A stretch of 64,000 nucleotides of DNA from Cladorhizidae sp. MBARI D1340-BT2 (taxonomy: Eukaryota > Porifera > Demospongiae > Poecilosclerida > Cladorhizidae). The position numbers and the translations under genes are program-made. Below are positions 40,710-50,322 of this stretch, piece by piece. The stretch covers positions 4,778,739 to 4,842,738 of the forward strand of contig JAQNBH010000004.1 in NCBI GenBank assembly GCA_028752905.1. The letters are read 5' to 3'. Each line of letters begins with the position of its first letter. The first letter of the stretch is position 1. The notes beneath the pieces are model-generated. The model saw nothing but the letters and a program-made list of their open reading frames with translations. It was not told where the DNA came from and did not search any database.

Positions 40710-42542
40710 TTATAAATTGAGTTTCACTGGTGTCTTGACCACACGGCCAGAACGAGTCGAAATGGGAGGCTTGGTAAGGTTGAATCGTACTTGTTTTACA
40801 TTCATCGGAGGGGATGTTGGCGATTGCAGGATAGGTTTCAGTTTGGGGTTCACTGGTCGAGTGTTCATGGGTGAGAATCTATCGGTTTCAGCAAGCGATC
40901 TACAGGGAATGAGACGAGATATTGAAACGGAATCCTCCCGTCCATTTATATCCAAAATGAAGTAATCCCGAGAGCGACTGATAACCCGATATGGTCCCTT
41001 ATAAGGTCGCGTTAGAGGAGGGCGGACTTGATCCTGACGGACGAGGACGTGGGAGGCAGATCGGAGAGCCTCCAGTCCACGAGAAAATCCCTCGGATCCG
41101 TGGCGGGTGGCTGGTATGAACGACGATCCATAAGCATGACGGCGGACATCATCGACGAAAGCTGGGGATGGCGGGTCCATGGGTGTCGAGACGAGACTCC
41201 CTGGAAGTCGCAGGGGTTCACCGTAAACCGCCTCGGCAGCAGATGTCCCTAAACCTTCTTTAACAGTAGACCGAAGTCCGAGGAGAACCGCAGGGAGTTC
41301 TTCCACCCAATTTCCTGGTGCATTGTCCGAAGAGGCCATGAGGGAGGCCTTGAGGGACCGATGAAACCGTTCAACCATACCGTTGGCCTGTGGATGGTAG
41401 GAGGTCGTTTTCGGAGCAAAAGACCCTAGGAGACGGACGAAAGACTGCCAGAGACCAGAGGTAAACTGCCGACCACGATCAGTGGTGATTACTTCAGGAC
41501 TACCGAAACGGGCGATCCAACCACTCATCATTGCGGCGACGCATGACTCGGCCGTTATGTCAGTCATTGGAACTGCTTCTGGCCATCGGGTCCAACGATC
41601 CACCATAGTGAAAAGATATCGGCAACCTTGGGAGACAGGCAAGGGTCCCACGATGTCCACATGTACGTGTCCAAAACGGCCGGAAGGTGCTTCAAAAACC
41701 TGGACTGGATGCCGGGTGTGTTTTTGAACTTTGGAGGTTTGACACGCCAGACAAGTCCTTGCCAGGCGAGAAATGTCTTTCTTTGCATTATGCCACACAA
41801 ACTGGCGAAGGACGAGGCGTACAGATGCCTTAACTCCTGGGTGGGAAAGGCCATGTATAAGATCGAAAACGGTCTGAACCCATGTTGCAGGAACTAGCGG
41901 ACGTGGCAGTCCGGACGAGACATCACAGACAATAGAGTGACCAGCAACCACGACGTGGTCGATCTTCAGGCCGGTGATGGCTGTTGCAAATAATGGGACA
42001 TTCGGATCGGTCGCCTGGTCCGCTGCAAACACAGACCAATCAATCGGTTGATTCGCAATGGTAAACACCCGGGAGAGAGCATCGGCGACGACGTTGTTCT
42101 TCCCACTGATGTGCTGAAGATCTGTTGTCATCTCGGAAATCTCTGCAAAATGACGGTGCTGACGAGAGGACCAGGTAGGGTTTCGGCTATGGATAGCGGT
42201 GGTGAGCGGTCGATGATCTGTGAAGACTGTAAAATTTTCACCCTCCAAGAAATACCGGAAATGACGAATGGCCTCCTTGATTGCCAGCAGCTCTCTATCG
42301 AAAGCGCTGTAGTTCAACTGAGCTGGATTCAGTGCTCGACTGAAGAAGGCTAGAGGATACCATTGATTCTTTGAAAATTGTTCCAACACAGCGCCTAAAC
42401 CCTTATCAGAGGCGTCTACAGAAAGGGCCAGGCGGGCACCAGGAGACGGGTGCTGGAGAATGGCTGCCGCGCTTAAAGCCTCCTTTAGGGATTCGAAAGC
42501 GGTTGAGTGAGATGTGTTCCAATCGAAGTTGGTATCGATCAC
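40710..42542 (-). CDS. RNase H-integrase polyprotein remnant of element C
   Basis: A 610-residue open frame with no stops. RNase H at residues 1-160: SVDASDKGLGAVLEQF near 42, AFDRELLAIKEAIRHF near 80, FTDHRPLTTAI near 106, and VVADALSRVF near 152. An HHCC finger lies about 225-275 (HGLSHPGV, CLACQTSK). The integrase core has Asp in VHVDIVGPL near 298, Asp in TTDRGRQFTS near 358 and Glu in NGMVERFH near 394. The tail has RPYKGPYRVISRSRDYFIL, a GPY module. There is no chromodomain. The first Met lies in what would be the end of the RT connection region, fused directly after the primer site. All integrase catalytic residues survive, so the integrase could be active if expressed. Confidence 0.9.
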   Translation of the reverse strand: MIDTNFDWNTSHSTAFESLKEALSAAAILQHPSPGARLALSVDASDKGLGAVLEQFSKNQWYPLAFFSRALNPAQLNYSAFDRELLAIKEAIRHFRYFLEGENFTVFTDHRPLTTAIHSRNPTWSSRQHRHFAEISEMTTDLQHISGKNNVVADALSRVFTIANQPIDWSVFAADQATDPNVPLFATAITGLKIDHVVVAGHSIVCDVSSGLPRPLVPATWVQTVFDLIHGLSHPGVKASVRLVLRQFVWHNAKKDISRLARTCLACQTSKVQKHTRHPVQVFEAPSGRFGHVHVDIVGPLPVSQGCRYLFTMVDRWTRWPEAVPMTDITAESCVAAMMSGWIARFGSPEVITTDRGRQFTSGLWQSFVRLLGSFAPKTTSYHPQANGMVERFHRSLKASLMASSDNAPGNWVEELPAVLLGLRSTVKEGLGTSAAEAVYGEPLRLPGSLVSTPMDPPSPAFVDDVRRHAYGSSFIPATRHGSEGFSRGLEALRSASHVLVRQDQVRPPLTRPYKGPYRVISRSRDYFILDINGREDSVSISRLIPCRSLAETDRFSPMNTRPVNPKLKPILQSPTSPPMNVKQVRFNLTKPPISTRSGRVVKTPVKLNL

Positions 42543-42556
42543 GTCAGGGTCACCAA
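42537..42556 (-). other. Primer-binding site of element C
   Basis: Minus strand TTGGTGACCCTGACGTGATC directly follows the LTR. The TGGTGACCC..GACGTGAT form is frequent among metazoan Ty3 elements. Confidence 0.7.
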
Positions 42557-42723
42557 TAAAGCTGGTTATAGCTTGGAAATAAAGAGAAACAAAACTCAGT
42601 TAGTTTTGGTCTTTATTTGGAAAAGATTTTGACAAGAATCACGTGGAGCACCAAATACCATGATAATGACGTATTGCGTATGACAATGACGTAGTGCAGT
42701 GTGTAGTGGGAATAGTCGCTACA
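42557..42723 (-). repeat. 5' LTR of element C
   Basis: 167 bp. On the minus strand it is followed by the primer-binding site at 42556-42537. Confidence 0.9.
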
Positions 42724-42740
42724 CATCCCAGGCATGTCTG

Positions 42741-43070
42741 GCCTCGATGCTGGAGAGGAGTACAGGAGTCACCATCAGCTAGCTACTGGTCACTGGCCTC
42801 AGTGCTGGAGAGGAGCACAGGAGTCGCCATCAGCTAGCTGCTAGTCACTGGCCTCAGTGCTGGAGAGGAGCACAGGAGTCACCACCAGCTAGCTGCTAGT
42901 CACTGGCCTCAGTGCTGGAGAGGAGCACACGAGTCACCATCAGCTAGCTGCTAGTCACTGGCCTCAGTGCTGGAGAGGAGCACAGGAGTCACCATCAGCT
43001 AGCTGCTAGTCACTGGCCTCAGTGCTGGAGAGGAGCACAGGAGTCACCATCAGCTAGTTACTAGTCACTT
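42741..43070. repeat. 55-bp minisatellite, six copies
   Basis: GCCTCAGTG (first copy GCCTCGATG) recurs at 42741, 42796, 42851, 42906, 42961 and 43016, an exact 55-bp period. The unit contains CAGCTAGCTG. Starts 14 bp after element C's target duplication. Confidence 0.95.
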
Positions 43071-43224
43071 TACCTCCTCAAAGCTAAGGAAGGTCAAAGG
43101 TCGGGTCTGCTGGACTAGGTAAAGGGTTATTTTATGTGCGGTTGATGCCTTCCAGGAAATTCATCCCCCACCAATATCACAGCATTTTAATAATTTCTAA
43201 CTCTTTATATTATTATGTGAAGTT

Positions 43225-43490
43225 TGATAGCCACTCACTCACTCACCAGCACCTCCTGCACTCACTCACTCACCAGTACCTCCTGAACTCACTCACCAGC
43301 ACCTCCACCACTCAATTCATTCACTCACCAGCACCTCCTGCACTCACTCACCAGCACCTCCTGCACTCACTCACCAGCACCTCCTGCACTCACTCACCAG
43401 CACCTCCTGAACTCACTCACTCACCAGCACCTCCACTCACTCACTCACCAGCACCTCCTGCACTTACTCACTCACCAGCACCTCCTGTGG
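43225..43490. repeat. Minisatellite of CACTCACTCACCAGCACCTC units
   Basis: About a dozen units of 20-30 bp that vary in the number of CACT repeats. The Pro/His/Leu/Ser-rich frame across it is an artefact. Confidence 0.9.
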
Positions 43491-43537
43491 TCTTGTGTTG
43501 TTATTCTCTAGTTATCACTGCAGGAGTTATTTAAATG

Positions 43538-44064
<527 letters not shown>

Positions 44065-44185
44065 TATTATTTATTATTATATAGGTATATACATGTATAG
44101 GTACAATCTAAATGATGTCCATCAATCCCATCTGCTGTCCCATTGTCCCCAAAACAGAACTTGCATTTCCCCTCTGAATTGCGAC

Positions 44186-44186
44186 T

Positions 44187-44272
<86 letters not shown>

Positions 44273-44275
44273 TTT

Positions 44276-44359
<84 letters not shown>

Positions 44360-44362
44360 TAT
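44186..44362. repeat. (TTA)n-(GTT)n-(TTA)n compound microsatellite
   Basis: TTA triplets, then about ten GTT triplets (44276-44307), then TTA again. Its flank TTTATATATTATTTATTATT also flanks the previous microsatellite, so the two arose by duplication. Confidence 0.95.
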
Positions 44363-44829
44363 ATATTATTTATTATTATATAGGTATATATGTTCCATCC
44401 AATCTATGAATCTGGCCAATCTATAGATTGGGCAGCACAATCTACGAATTCACAGATTGGACAGCACAATCTACGAATTCATAGATTGGGCTGCACAATC
44501 TACAAATTCATAGATTGGGATGCACAATCTATAGATTGGGCCGATTCAGCAGAGACATGGAGATTCATAGATTGGATGGAACATATATAGCTAACAATAG
44601 GGTTGTAGAACAGTTTCCTACAGAAGTAGTAGACAGAAAACATAATGTTGGATATCTTAAGCCTTATAACGGCCGAGATATAATAGCAAGTTCGAAATGC
44701 AGTTGATAATCGGTCGTTTACGCTATGTGAAAAAGTATACATTATAGATATAAATAGTTGAAGTAATTTTATACTTTTACAGTGAACAGGTTGTTCTTTT
44801 GAAAGGGTTGTTCTTTTGAGAGGGTAGTT

Positions 44830-45350
44830 TGAAGAAATGTTATCCAGTCCAGGGAATGGTGTCATTGTCCCACTCTCAAAGCACTTCTTCAAGTGAGTTC
44901 TCATTAGTCCACACACAATCACAGCGAGGAATTCCGTGGCAGATAGCAGTTGCAGTCGCGATTGCAAAGAGGCCACAGTCTGTTGCACCCACTTGTTCTT
45001 GGGCCTCCATCAAATGTACTGTGACATCAGACTTGGTCGTAAGGGAGCAAATTTGATTGGTTACGTTCTTACTCAATCTAGTGGTATTCAGGCTATCATA
45101 TACTCTGACATCATCTTGAAATACACAACCAATGCCTATTGCTCTCGTTGATTAGCTGGACTCCATTTGATTTCATTTCTTTCCACTGGTTAACCTGCCC
45201 AAGCAGAGTATTCTGCAGACTATTGACTGCTTCTGCAGAAGTATTTGTGCAGCATTGATATACCTATCATTTAACCAATTTCCGTCTTCAAGAACTTCTT
45301 GTCTCTGATGCTGAGGAATGGATCAGGTAGCCAGAATTCTATGCTGACCT
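44830..45350 (-). pseudogene. Ulp1-like protease tail, copy 1
   Basis: SKNVTNQICSLTTKSDVTVH and LMEAQEQVGATDCGLFAIAT are conserved with the longer copy. The Gln..Asp-Cys-Gly (QVGATDCG) holds the oxyanion Gln and catalytic Cys of Ulp1/SENP-type proteases. The His-bearing part upstream has frameshifts and stops, so it is inactive. Confidence 0.7.
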
Positions 45351-45370
45351 GTTTGATAATATCAAGTGTA

Positions 45371-45577
45371 TTATCTTTGTGAGTCTGATTCTCTATGACT
45401 TCCTTTCAGTATTCTCACTGCCTTTGCTCCTTTTGCCATTGTTATGGTATTGCTATTGGCACATACATGAGAACTGTCACTGCCATAACCTCCATAGCAT
45501 TCCTTGCAGAATTCTTCAAATATCTTTTTTTGCTCTACACTTGCCGTGTCACTTAGTTCTTTATCTGCCAAGTCCAT
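45371..45577 (-). pseudogene. N-terminal segment of KRBA2-like integrase protein, copy 1
   Basis: Starts at an ATG at 45577, MDLADKELSDTASVEQKKIF, followed by a Cys-rich EFCKECYGGYGSDSSHVCA. The start is better kept here than in the longer copy, which has lost two bases in the same place. It ends at the deletion junction. Confidence 0.65.
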
Positions 45578-46319
45578 GTGGAACTTTTTCTCACATCATT
45601 ACACTCTCAGTTGCAAACATCACTTTCTCTGTTGCAAAGGGTGTTATATGCTACCATGTTTTGAAGTATATTTGTTCCATCCAATCTATGAATCTGCCCA
45701 ATCTATAGATTGTGCAGCACAATCTATGAATTCATAGATTGGATGCCAATCTATAGATTGTGCTGCACAATCTATGAATGCCAATCTATACACTTCAAAA
45801 CATAGTAGATATTAACACTTATGGTAGCTTATTAAACACCCTTTGCAACAGATTCATAGATTGGATAGAACATTATGTGTTCCATCCAATCTATGAATCT
45901 GCCAATCTATAGATTGTGCTGCCCTATCTATAGATTGTGCTGCCCAATTTACGAATTCATATATTGTGCTGCCCAATCTACGAATTCATAGATTGGGCAG
46001 CACAATCTACGAATTCATAGATTGGGCTGCACAATCTATAGTTTGGGCAGATTCAGCAGAGACATGGAGATTCATAGATTGGATGGAACATATATAGCTA
46101 ACAATAGCGTTGTAGAACAGTTTCCTACAGAAGTAGTAGACATAAAACAGTATATTATAATGTTTTGGTATTCTTTATAACGGCCGAGATATAATAGCAA
46201 GTTCAAAATGCAGTTGATAATCGGTATTTGAAAATAATTATAATCAGTATACATGTAAGTAATTTTATACTTTTACAGTGAACACAGTTTTTTCTTTTGA
46301 GAGGGTAGTTTGATGAATG

Positions 46320-47280
46320 TTATCCAGCCAGGAATGGTGCCATTGTCCCACTCTCAAAGCACTTCTTCAAGTGAGTTCTCATTAGTGATTGTTTCCACAC
46401 ACAATCACAGGGAGGAATTCCGTGGCAGATAGCAGTTGCAGTCGCGATTGCAAAGAGGCCACAGTCTGTTGCACCCACTTGTTCTTGGGCCTCCATCAAA
46501 TGTACTGTGACATCAGACTTGGTCGTAAGGGAGCAAATTTGATTGGTTACATTCTTACTCAATCTAGTGGTATTCAGGCTATCATATACTCTGACATCAT
46601 CTTTAAATGTTGAAATACACAATGCCTATTGCTCTCATTGATTAGCTGGACTCCATTTGATTTCATTTCTTTCCACTGGTTAACCTGCCCAAGCGGAGTA
46701 TTCTGCAGACTATTGACTGCTTCTGCAGAAGTATTTGTGCAGCATTGATATACCTATCATTTAACCAATTTCCCCCTTCAAGAACTTCTTTGTCTCTGAT
46801 GCTGAGGAATGGATCAGGTAGCCAGAATTCTATGCTGACCTGTTTGACAATATCAAGTGTATTATCTTTGCTGTCACCAGGTCTAGTCTTGGTATTTTTA
46901 GGTAAGATCTTGCCAGGGTTGCTAACTTCCACGCTATTGCTCTTCTGCTTATGTTTCTTTGATGGTGCACTCTCGTATGTGGGAGATTGACGAGGTCTCT
47001 TTGTTGATCGTACATCTTTGGGTGAACGAGGTTGATTGTTGCTGCATGTTGACCCTTTATGGCATTTTGTAGAACACACAGCACCTTTCTGACGACAAGC
47101 ACAGCGACCAGTAGAGCAATTTGTCTTGCAGTTGCATCTTCCAACATGAAGATTTGAAAGCTTAGCTGCTTCACGAAGAGATATAATCTGACACTGTTGC
47201 CATTCTGTGGTCATTAAGTGTAGTTTTCCACTGAAACATTCCAAATCATCTTCCCCATAGCATTTTGTAGTACACCATAC
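46320..47280 (-). pseudogene. CXC-type Cys-rich segment plus Ulp1 protease
   Basis: Opens with LREAAKLSNLHVGRCNCKTN, then CSTGRCACRQKGAVCSTKCH, a tightly spaced Cys cluster like the CXC/tesmin metal-binding motif. A basic linker with KRPRQSP and KKHKQKS, a likely nuclear signal, follows. The Ulp1 domain comes next: WLPDPFLSIRDKEVLEGG, then NWLNDRYINAAQILLQKQ. In a second frame come SNRHWVCISTF (catalytic His), DVRVYDSL (Asp) and EQVGATDCGLFAIA (Gln, Cys). The His-Asp-Gln-Cys set of SUMO-type proteases is complete, but one or two frame changes near 46650 separate its halves. Its role in transposition is unknown. Confidence 0.75.
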
Positions 47281-47410
47281 TCACACCTATAAGTATGAAA
47301 CATAATGAAGCATTGAAATTAGAGGGGGAAATGAATACAGCAAGACAGTTACTGTTGAAGTGTCCCCGAAGCAACCTTTTACAACAATAAAATTATATAC
47401 TAGGACATAT

Positions 47411-47926
47411 TTACCTCAGCCGATACAAGTGATACTTCAAACCAAGCCTCTCTACGATCACACAAGGAATTCGATGCATGTCTGTGGAAGTGCGATCAAT
47501 CCGAGGAATTTTAATGTTTACAAATTCCCCAGGCTTGTAAGTCTGAACTTTTTTGTGTTTTGATCTGCAATATTTGGTAATTAATGCGCTCAGCATTCTG
47601 CCGGTATCGTTCATCAGCCTCCATGCGAAGTTTCAAATGTTTCTTGGAAGTACCAAGCCCTGTACTTCCATGAAGCTCTGAATCTGATGAAGATAAACTG
47701 TCTGACATTGTGTCAAACTGGGGTGGGGTGGGACGGTCTGGACTTTCTCTGAACTCGGGATCTGATGAAGCATTGGTTTCAAATGGTGGGATATTGTCTT
47801 GATTTTTCTGGCCTACACCAGGGACTACAGGGACAGTAACATGGCATTTGTTCAAGCTTTGCCTCCTCTCTTCTTGTATGCCATCATCGCTCTGCAGGTG
47901 ATGATGGTCTTGATGTTTGATGGAAG
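47411..47926 (-). pseudogene. C-terminal integrase tail
   Basis: An acidic, Ser/Pro-rich spacer (SDPEFRESPDRPTPPQFDTM, SDSLSSSDSELHG) is followed in another frame by KPGEFVNIKIPRIDRTSTDM and RIPCVIVERLGLKYHLYRLR, the SH3-like C-terminal module of this family. A GTAAAT donor at 47415 and an AG acceptor at about 47286 allow splicing to CEYGVL. Confidence 0.65.
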
Positions 47927-48514
47927 TCACTTGGTTTTCAATAATATCCTACTACCACAGACACCAGGAAAAACATTTTGTCGGGGCGGTTGACCAAAAA
48001 CTAATTCATATGGTGTGCATTTCATCGTACCATGAATGGTGTGTTGATCTGATCTGTAAATAATTAGTAACATTATAAAAAATAATGACATAGCCAAATA
48101 CTCATTTGACTTACATTGAATGAAAGGTAGCCACTCTGACCAATGAGGGTAGTCGATGCTCTGATCGCTTTGAAAGCGAGCTCCTATAATTTTTTCCACA
48201 ACACTGTTTCCTTGTTCTACGAGTCCTTGGCATTTTGGATTTCTTGGTCGACCATTCACTATTGTTACCTCACCAGGCCACTCCTTCACTATATTGTGTA
48301 CAATTTCATTCACGAACTCACGTCCATTGTCTGAATGTAAAATTCTAGGTGTTCCTAGGAAGGTAAAGATTTTGTTTTGTAGATTAAGGCCTACTTCTGC
48401 AGCAGATTTTCTCGACAGAGGAAACAAGACATGGAATTTGGACCAATGATCCATGTAGTGCCCAATCCATTTGTACATCCCATCTGGTCGATGCCTCATG
48501 TCAATTAAATCAAT
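47927..48514 (-). CDS. Integrase catalytic exon (DDE) of the Ginger element
   Basis: The exon opens directly after an AG at 48515. Removal of a 70-nt intron (48584-48515) joins TRGQ to IDLIDMRHRPDG in phase. Numbering from the preceding open frame, Asp8 (QIDLID), Asp68 (HSDNGREF) and Glu106 (QGLVEQGN) form the DDE triad with 37 residues between the last two. RPRNPKCQGLVEQGN is diagnostic for the KRBA2/SCAND3-like branch. A second intron (GTAAGT donor near 48115) precedes CTPYELVFGQPPR, with a one-base shift in between. Catalytic residues are intact. The full gene has small indels elsewhere. Confidence 0.8.
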   Translation of the reverse strand: MDLIDMRHRPDGMYKWIGHYMDHWSKFHVLFPLSRKSAAEVGLNLQNKIFTFLGTPRILHSDNGREFVNEIVHNIVKEWPGEVTIVNGRPRNPKCQGLVEQGNSVVEKIIGARFQSDQSIDYPHWSEWLPFIQCKSNEYLAMSLFFIMLLIIYRSDQHTIHGTMKCTPYELVFGQPPRQNVFPGVCGSRILLKTK

Positions 48515-48584
48515 CTGTGGTAAATATAGCAATTAATCAAGTGAATGGGAATTTTTTTAATGTATATAGTAGGGATTCACATAC

Positions 48585-49020
48585 CTGCCCTCTGGTCATA
48601 AATCCTGATGGCTTGAGTGGTGCACATGTGGTCTGTGGCTTATGAGAATGGCAGACTAAGCACAGCTGCACAAACTTGCTGCATGCAGCTCGTGGCAAGC
48701 AGTCATACATCTTAGATACCTACAAAAAAAGTAAGCAATACAATCTAGCATCAATAAAAGGAATAGCTATTTAAGACTGCTCTTGGTTTCACTGATATCG
48801 TTATACAAATCAAACTGGTGTAACAGTTGCTAAGTTGAGCTCATACCTCCTCTGCAGTTTCTTTTCACCAATATGCCCTTTCTGCTTAAAGTGAACTTCT
48901 TGTTGTAAGATTGTGAAGAAATCTTCCACGTACGCTACTCTTCTCCATTTGGATAGAATTGTAGGATCATTTGGATTCTAATTGATAAATTAGAATGACA
49001 ATGGTGTTCTCGCATACAAT
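48585..49020 (-). pseudogene. HHCC zinc-finger exons of the integrase
   Basis: NPNDPTILSKWRRVAYVEDF, then EVHFKQKGHIGEKKLQR (two His), then after a short intron ending in TTTTTTGTAG, KMYDCLPRAACSKFVQLCLV and CHSHKPQTTCAPLKP (the paired Cys). This is the zinc-binding N-terminal domain of retroviral-type integrases. The last exon ends TRGQ at 48585, with a GTATGT donor. Confidence 0.65.
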
Positions 49021-49034
49021 ATCACTTTCTTGTC

Positions 49035-49371
49035 CTATAAAGAAAAATAGTTATTGAGAGTAAAGTATTCACAAACCTCCTTCCTTGAAGGGAGACAGAG
49101 TACATCATTGAGTCCAAGTGATGATTGTGACACGAGCTGAAAACCTCTCTGTTTTATCCAGTGCCTAAATTGTGGTGAGTCTGATTCTCTAAGACTTCCT
49201 TTCAGTATTCTTACTATCTTTGCTCCTTTTGCCATTGTTATGGTCTTGCTCTTGGCACATCCGTGAGAACTGTCACTGCCATAACCTCCATAGCATTCCC
49301 TGCAGAATTCTTCAAATATCTTTTTTGGCTCTACACTTGTCATGTCACTTTTCTTTATCTGCCAAGTCCAT
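49035..49371 (-). pseudogene. N-terminal exon of KRBA2-like integrase protein
   Basis: From the ATG at 49371 (MDLADKE) a 2-bp loss shifts the frame. MTSVEPKKIFEEFCRECYGG then runs on with FRHWIKQRGFQLVSQSSLGL and NDVLCLPSRKE. This matches the N-terminus of KRBA2/SCAND3-like transposon proteins. A GTTTGT donor follows at about 49079. The two-base loss means this copy could not make a full protein unless a later start is used. Confidence 0.65.
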
Positions 49372-50322
49372 GTGGAACTATTTGTCAGTACTGTATCACT
49401 TTTTTCTACATCATTACACTCTCAGTTGCAATCATCACTTTCTCTGTTGCAAAGGGTGTTAATATGCTACCATGTTTTGAAGTGTATTGATTGGCATGCC
49501 ATTCATAGATTGTGCTGCACAATCTATAGATTGGGCAGATTCATAGATTGGATGGAACATATACATGTATAGGTACAATCTAAATGATGTCCCCATCAAT
49601 CCCATCTCAGTGGAGTAGGAAGATGTTTCACATTGGGGGGGCCAGTCTAAAGAGAAGAGACACAGGATTTTGAGGGGGGGGGGATTCCAAAGTCAGTTAT
49701 CGATGTAGAGGGAGTGCTAAAGCATGTAGGTAGGGGGTCTGGGGGGATGCCCCCCCCTGATTTTTTTTGAAAAATATGATGCTTTGAGATTGATTTTGAT
49801 GCATTCTGGAGGACTAATAGCCATTCTGTAAAGTAATAACAAATGCTCTGAAGAATTCAGCTACAGGGTTGAACTTAGCCACATAACGTTCTAGTATTCA
49901 CAATTCAGTATTAAAGAACAAACTAGAAATAAATCTCGGGAAATTTTTGGCCCTTGATGGTCAGTCACCTGCGCCCTCCCCCTCTCCCAACAACCTGCAG
50001 CCACCCCCCCAAATAATGGCAGTCTTCTTCCCCCAACAACCTGCAGCCCCCTCCCCTAACCAACTGCCCCCCCCTCCCCTAACAACCTGTGGCCCGCAAA
50101 ACACACAGCTTTCCCCCCTGTTTCCCTCAAAAATCTTTCCTTGAACAAATCATTCGACAACTTAGAATATTAAAAGTCAAATTGGAGCGCCCTCCCCTTC
50201 AGAAAATCCAGGGTATGCTACTACAAGTATATATTATACCATTAGCTATCATGTACGGAGCAAAAATTGTAATATGATTGAGGTCAGTATTAAGTAAAAA
50301 ATACAATTAGCTATATATACAG

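Larger units (their letters stand above)
40480..42723 (-). mobile_element. Ty3/gypsy element C, internally deleted, LTRs intact
   Basis: LTRs at 40480-40647 and 42557-42723 (168 and 167 bp) differ at only a few sites and, on the minus strand, run TGTAGCGACT..GCTTTA. CATC flanks the element at 40476-40479 and 42724-42727. On the minus strand a primer site TTGGTGACCCTGACGTGATC follows the 5' LTR and runs straight into RNase H coding sequence. A purine-rich CTGGGGGGAGCAA precedes the 3' LTR. Gag, protease and reverse transcriptase are absent. Confidence 0.9.
44389..45800 (-). mobile_element. Short Ginger-type element (internal-deletion derivative)
   Basis: It is bounded by palindrome-rich ends built from ATCTATGAATC and AATCTATAGATT (44395-44590 and 45668-45795). 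It contains the Ulp1 tail (44830-45370) fused directly to the N-terminal coding segment (45371-45577) of the neighbouring longer element. The fusion point is at about 45376, where the long element has 2.3 kb of extra sequence (46870-49170) coding for the zinc finger, integrase and Cys-rich region. Confidence 0.75.
45866..49566 (-). mobile_element. Ginger-type DNA transposon with integrase and Ulp1 protease
   Basis: The ends are TGTTCCATCCAATCTATGAA (left, 45880) and its inverse near 49555, each followed by CAATCTATAGATTG-type palindromes. On the minus strand, genes follow the order N-terminal segment, HHCC finger, DDE integrase, SH3-like tail, CXC-type Cys-rich segment, Ulp1 protease. Introns of 70 and about 130 nt with proper ends join the frames. 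Ginger transposons are cut-and-paste elements whose transposase is related to Ty3 integrase, and some carry Ulp1. I saw no clean target duplication. Confidence 0.75.

Noticed and set aside
42741..43070. Regular 55-bp repeats as a possible array with spacers
   Set aside because: The whole 55 bp is conserved in each unit, so there are no spacers.
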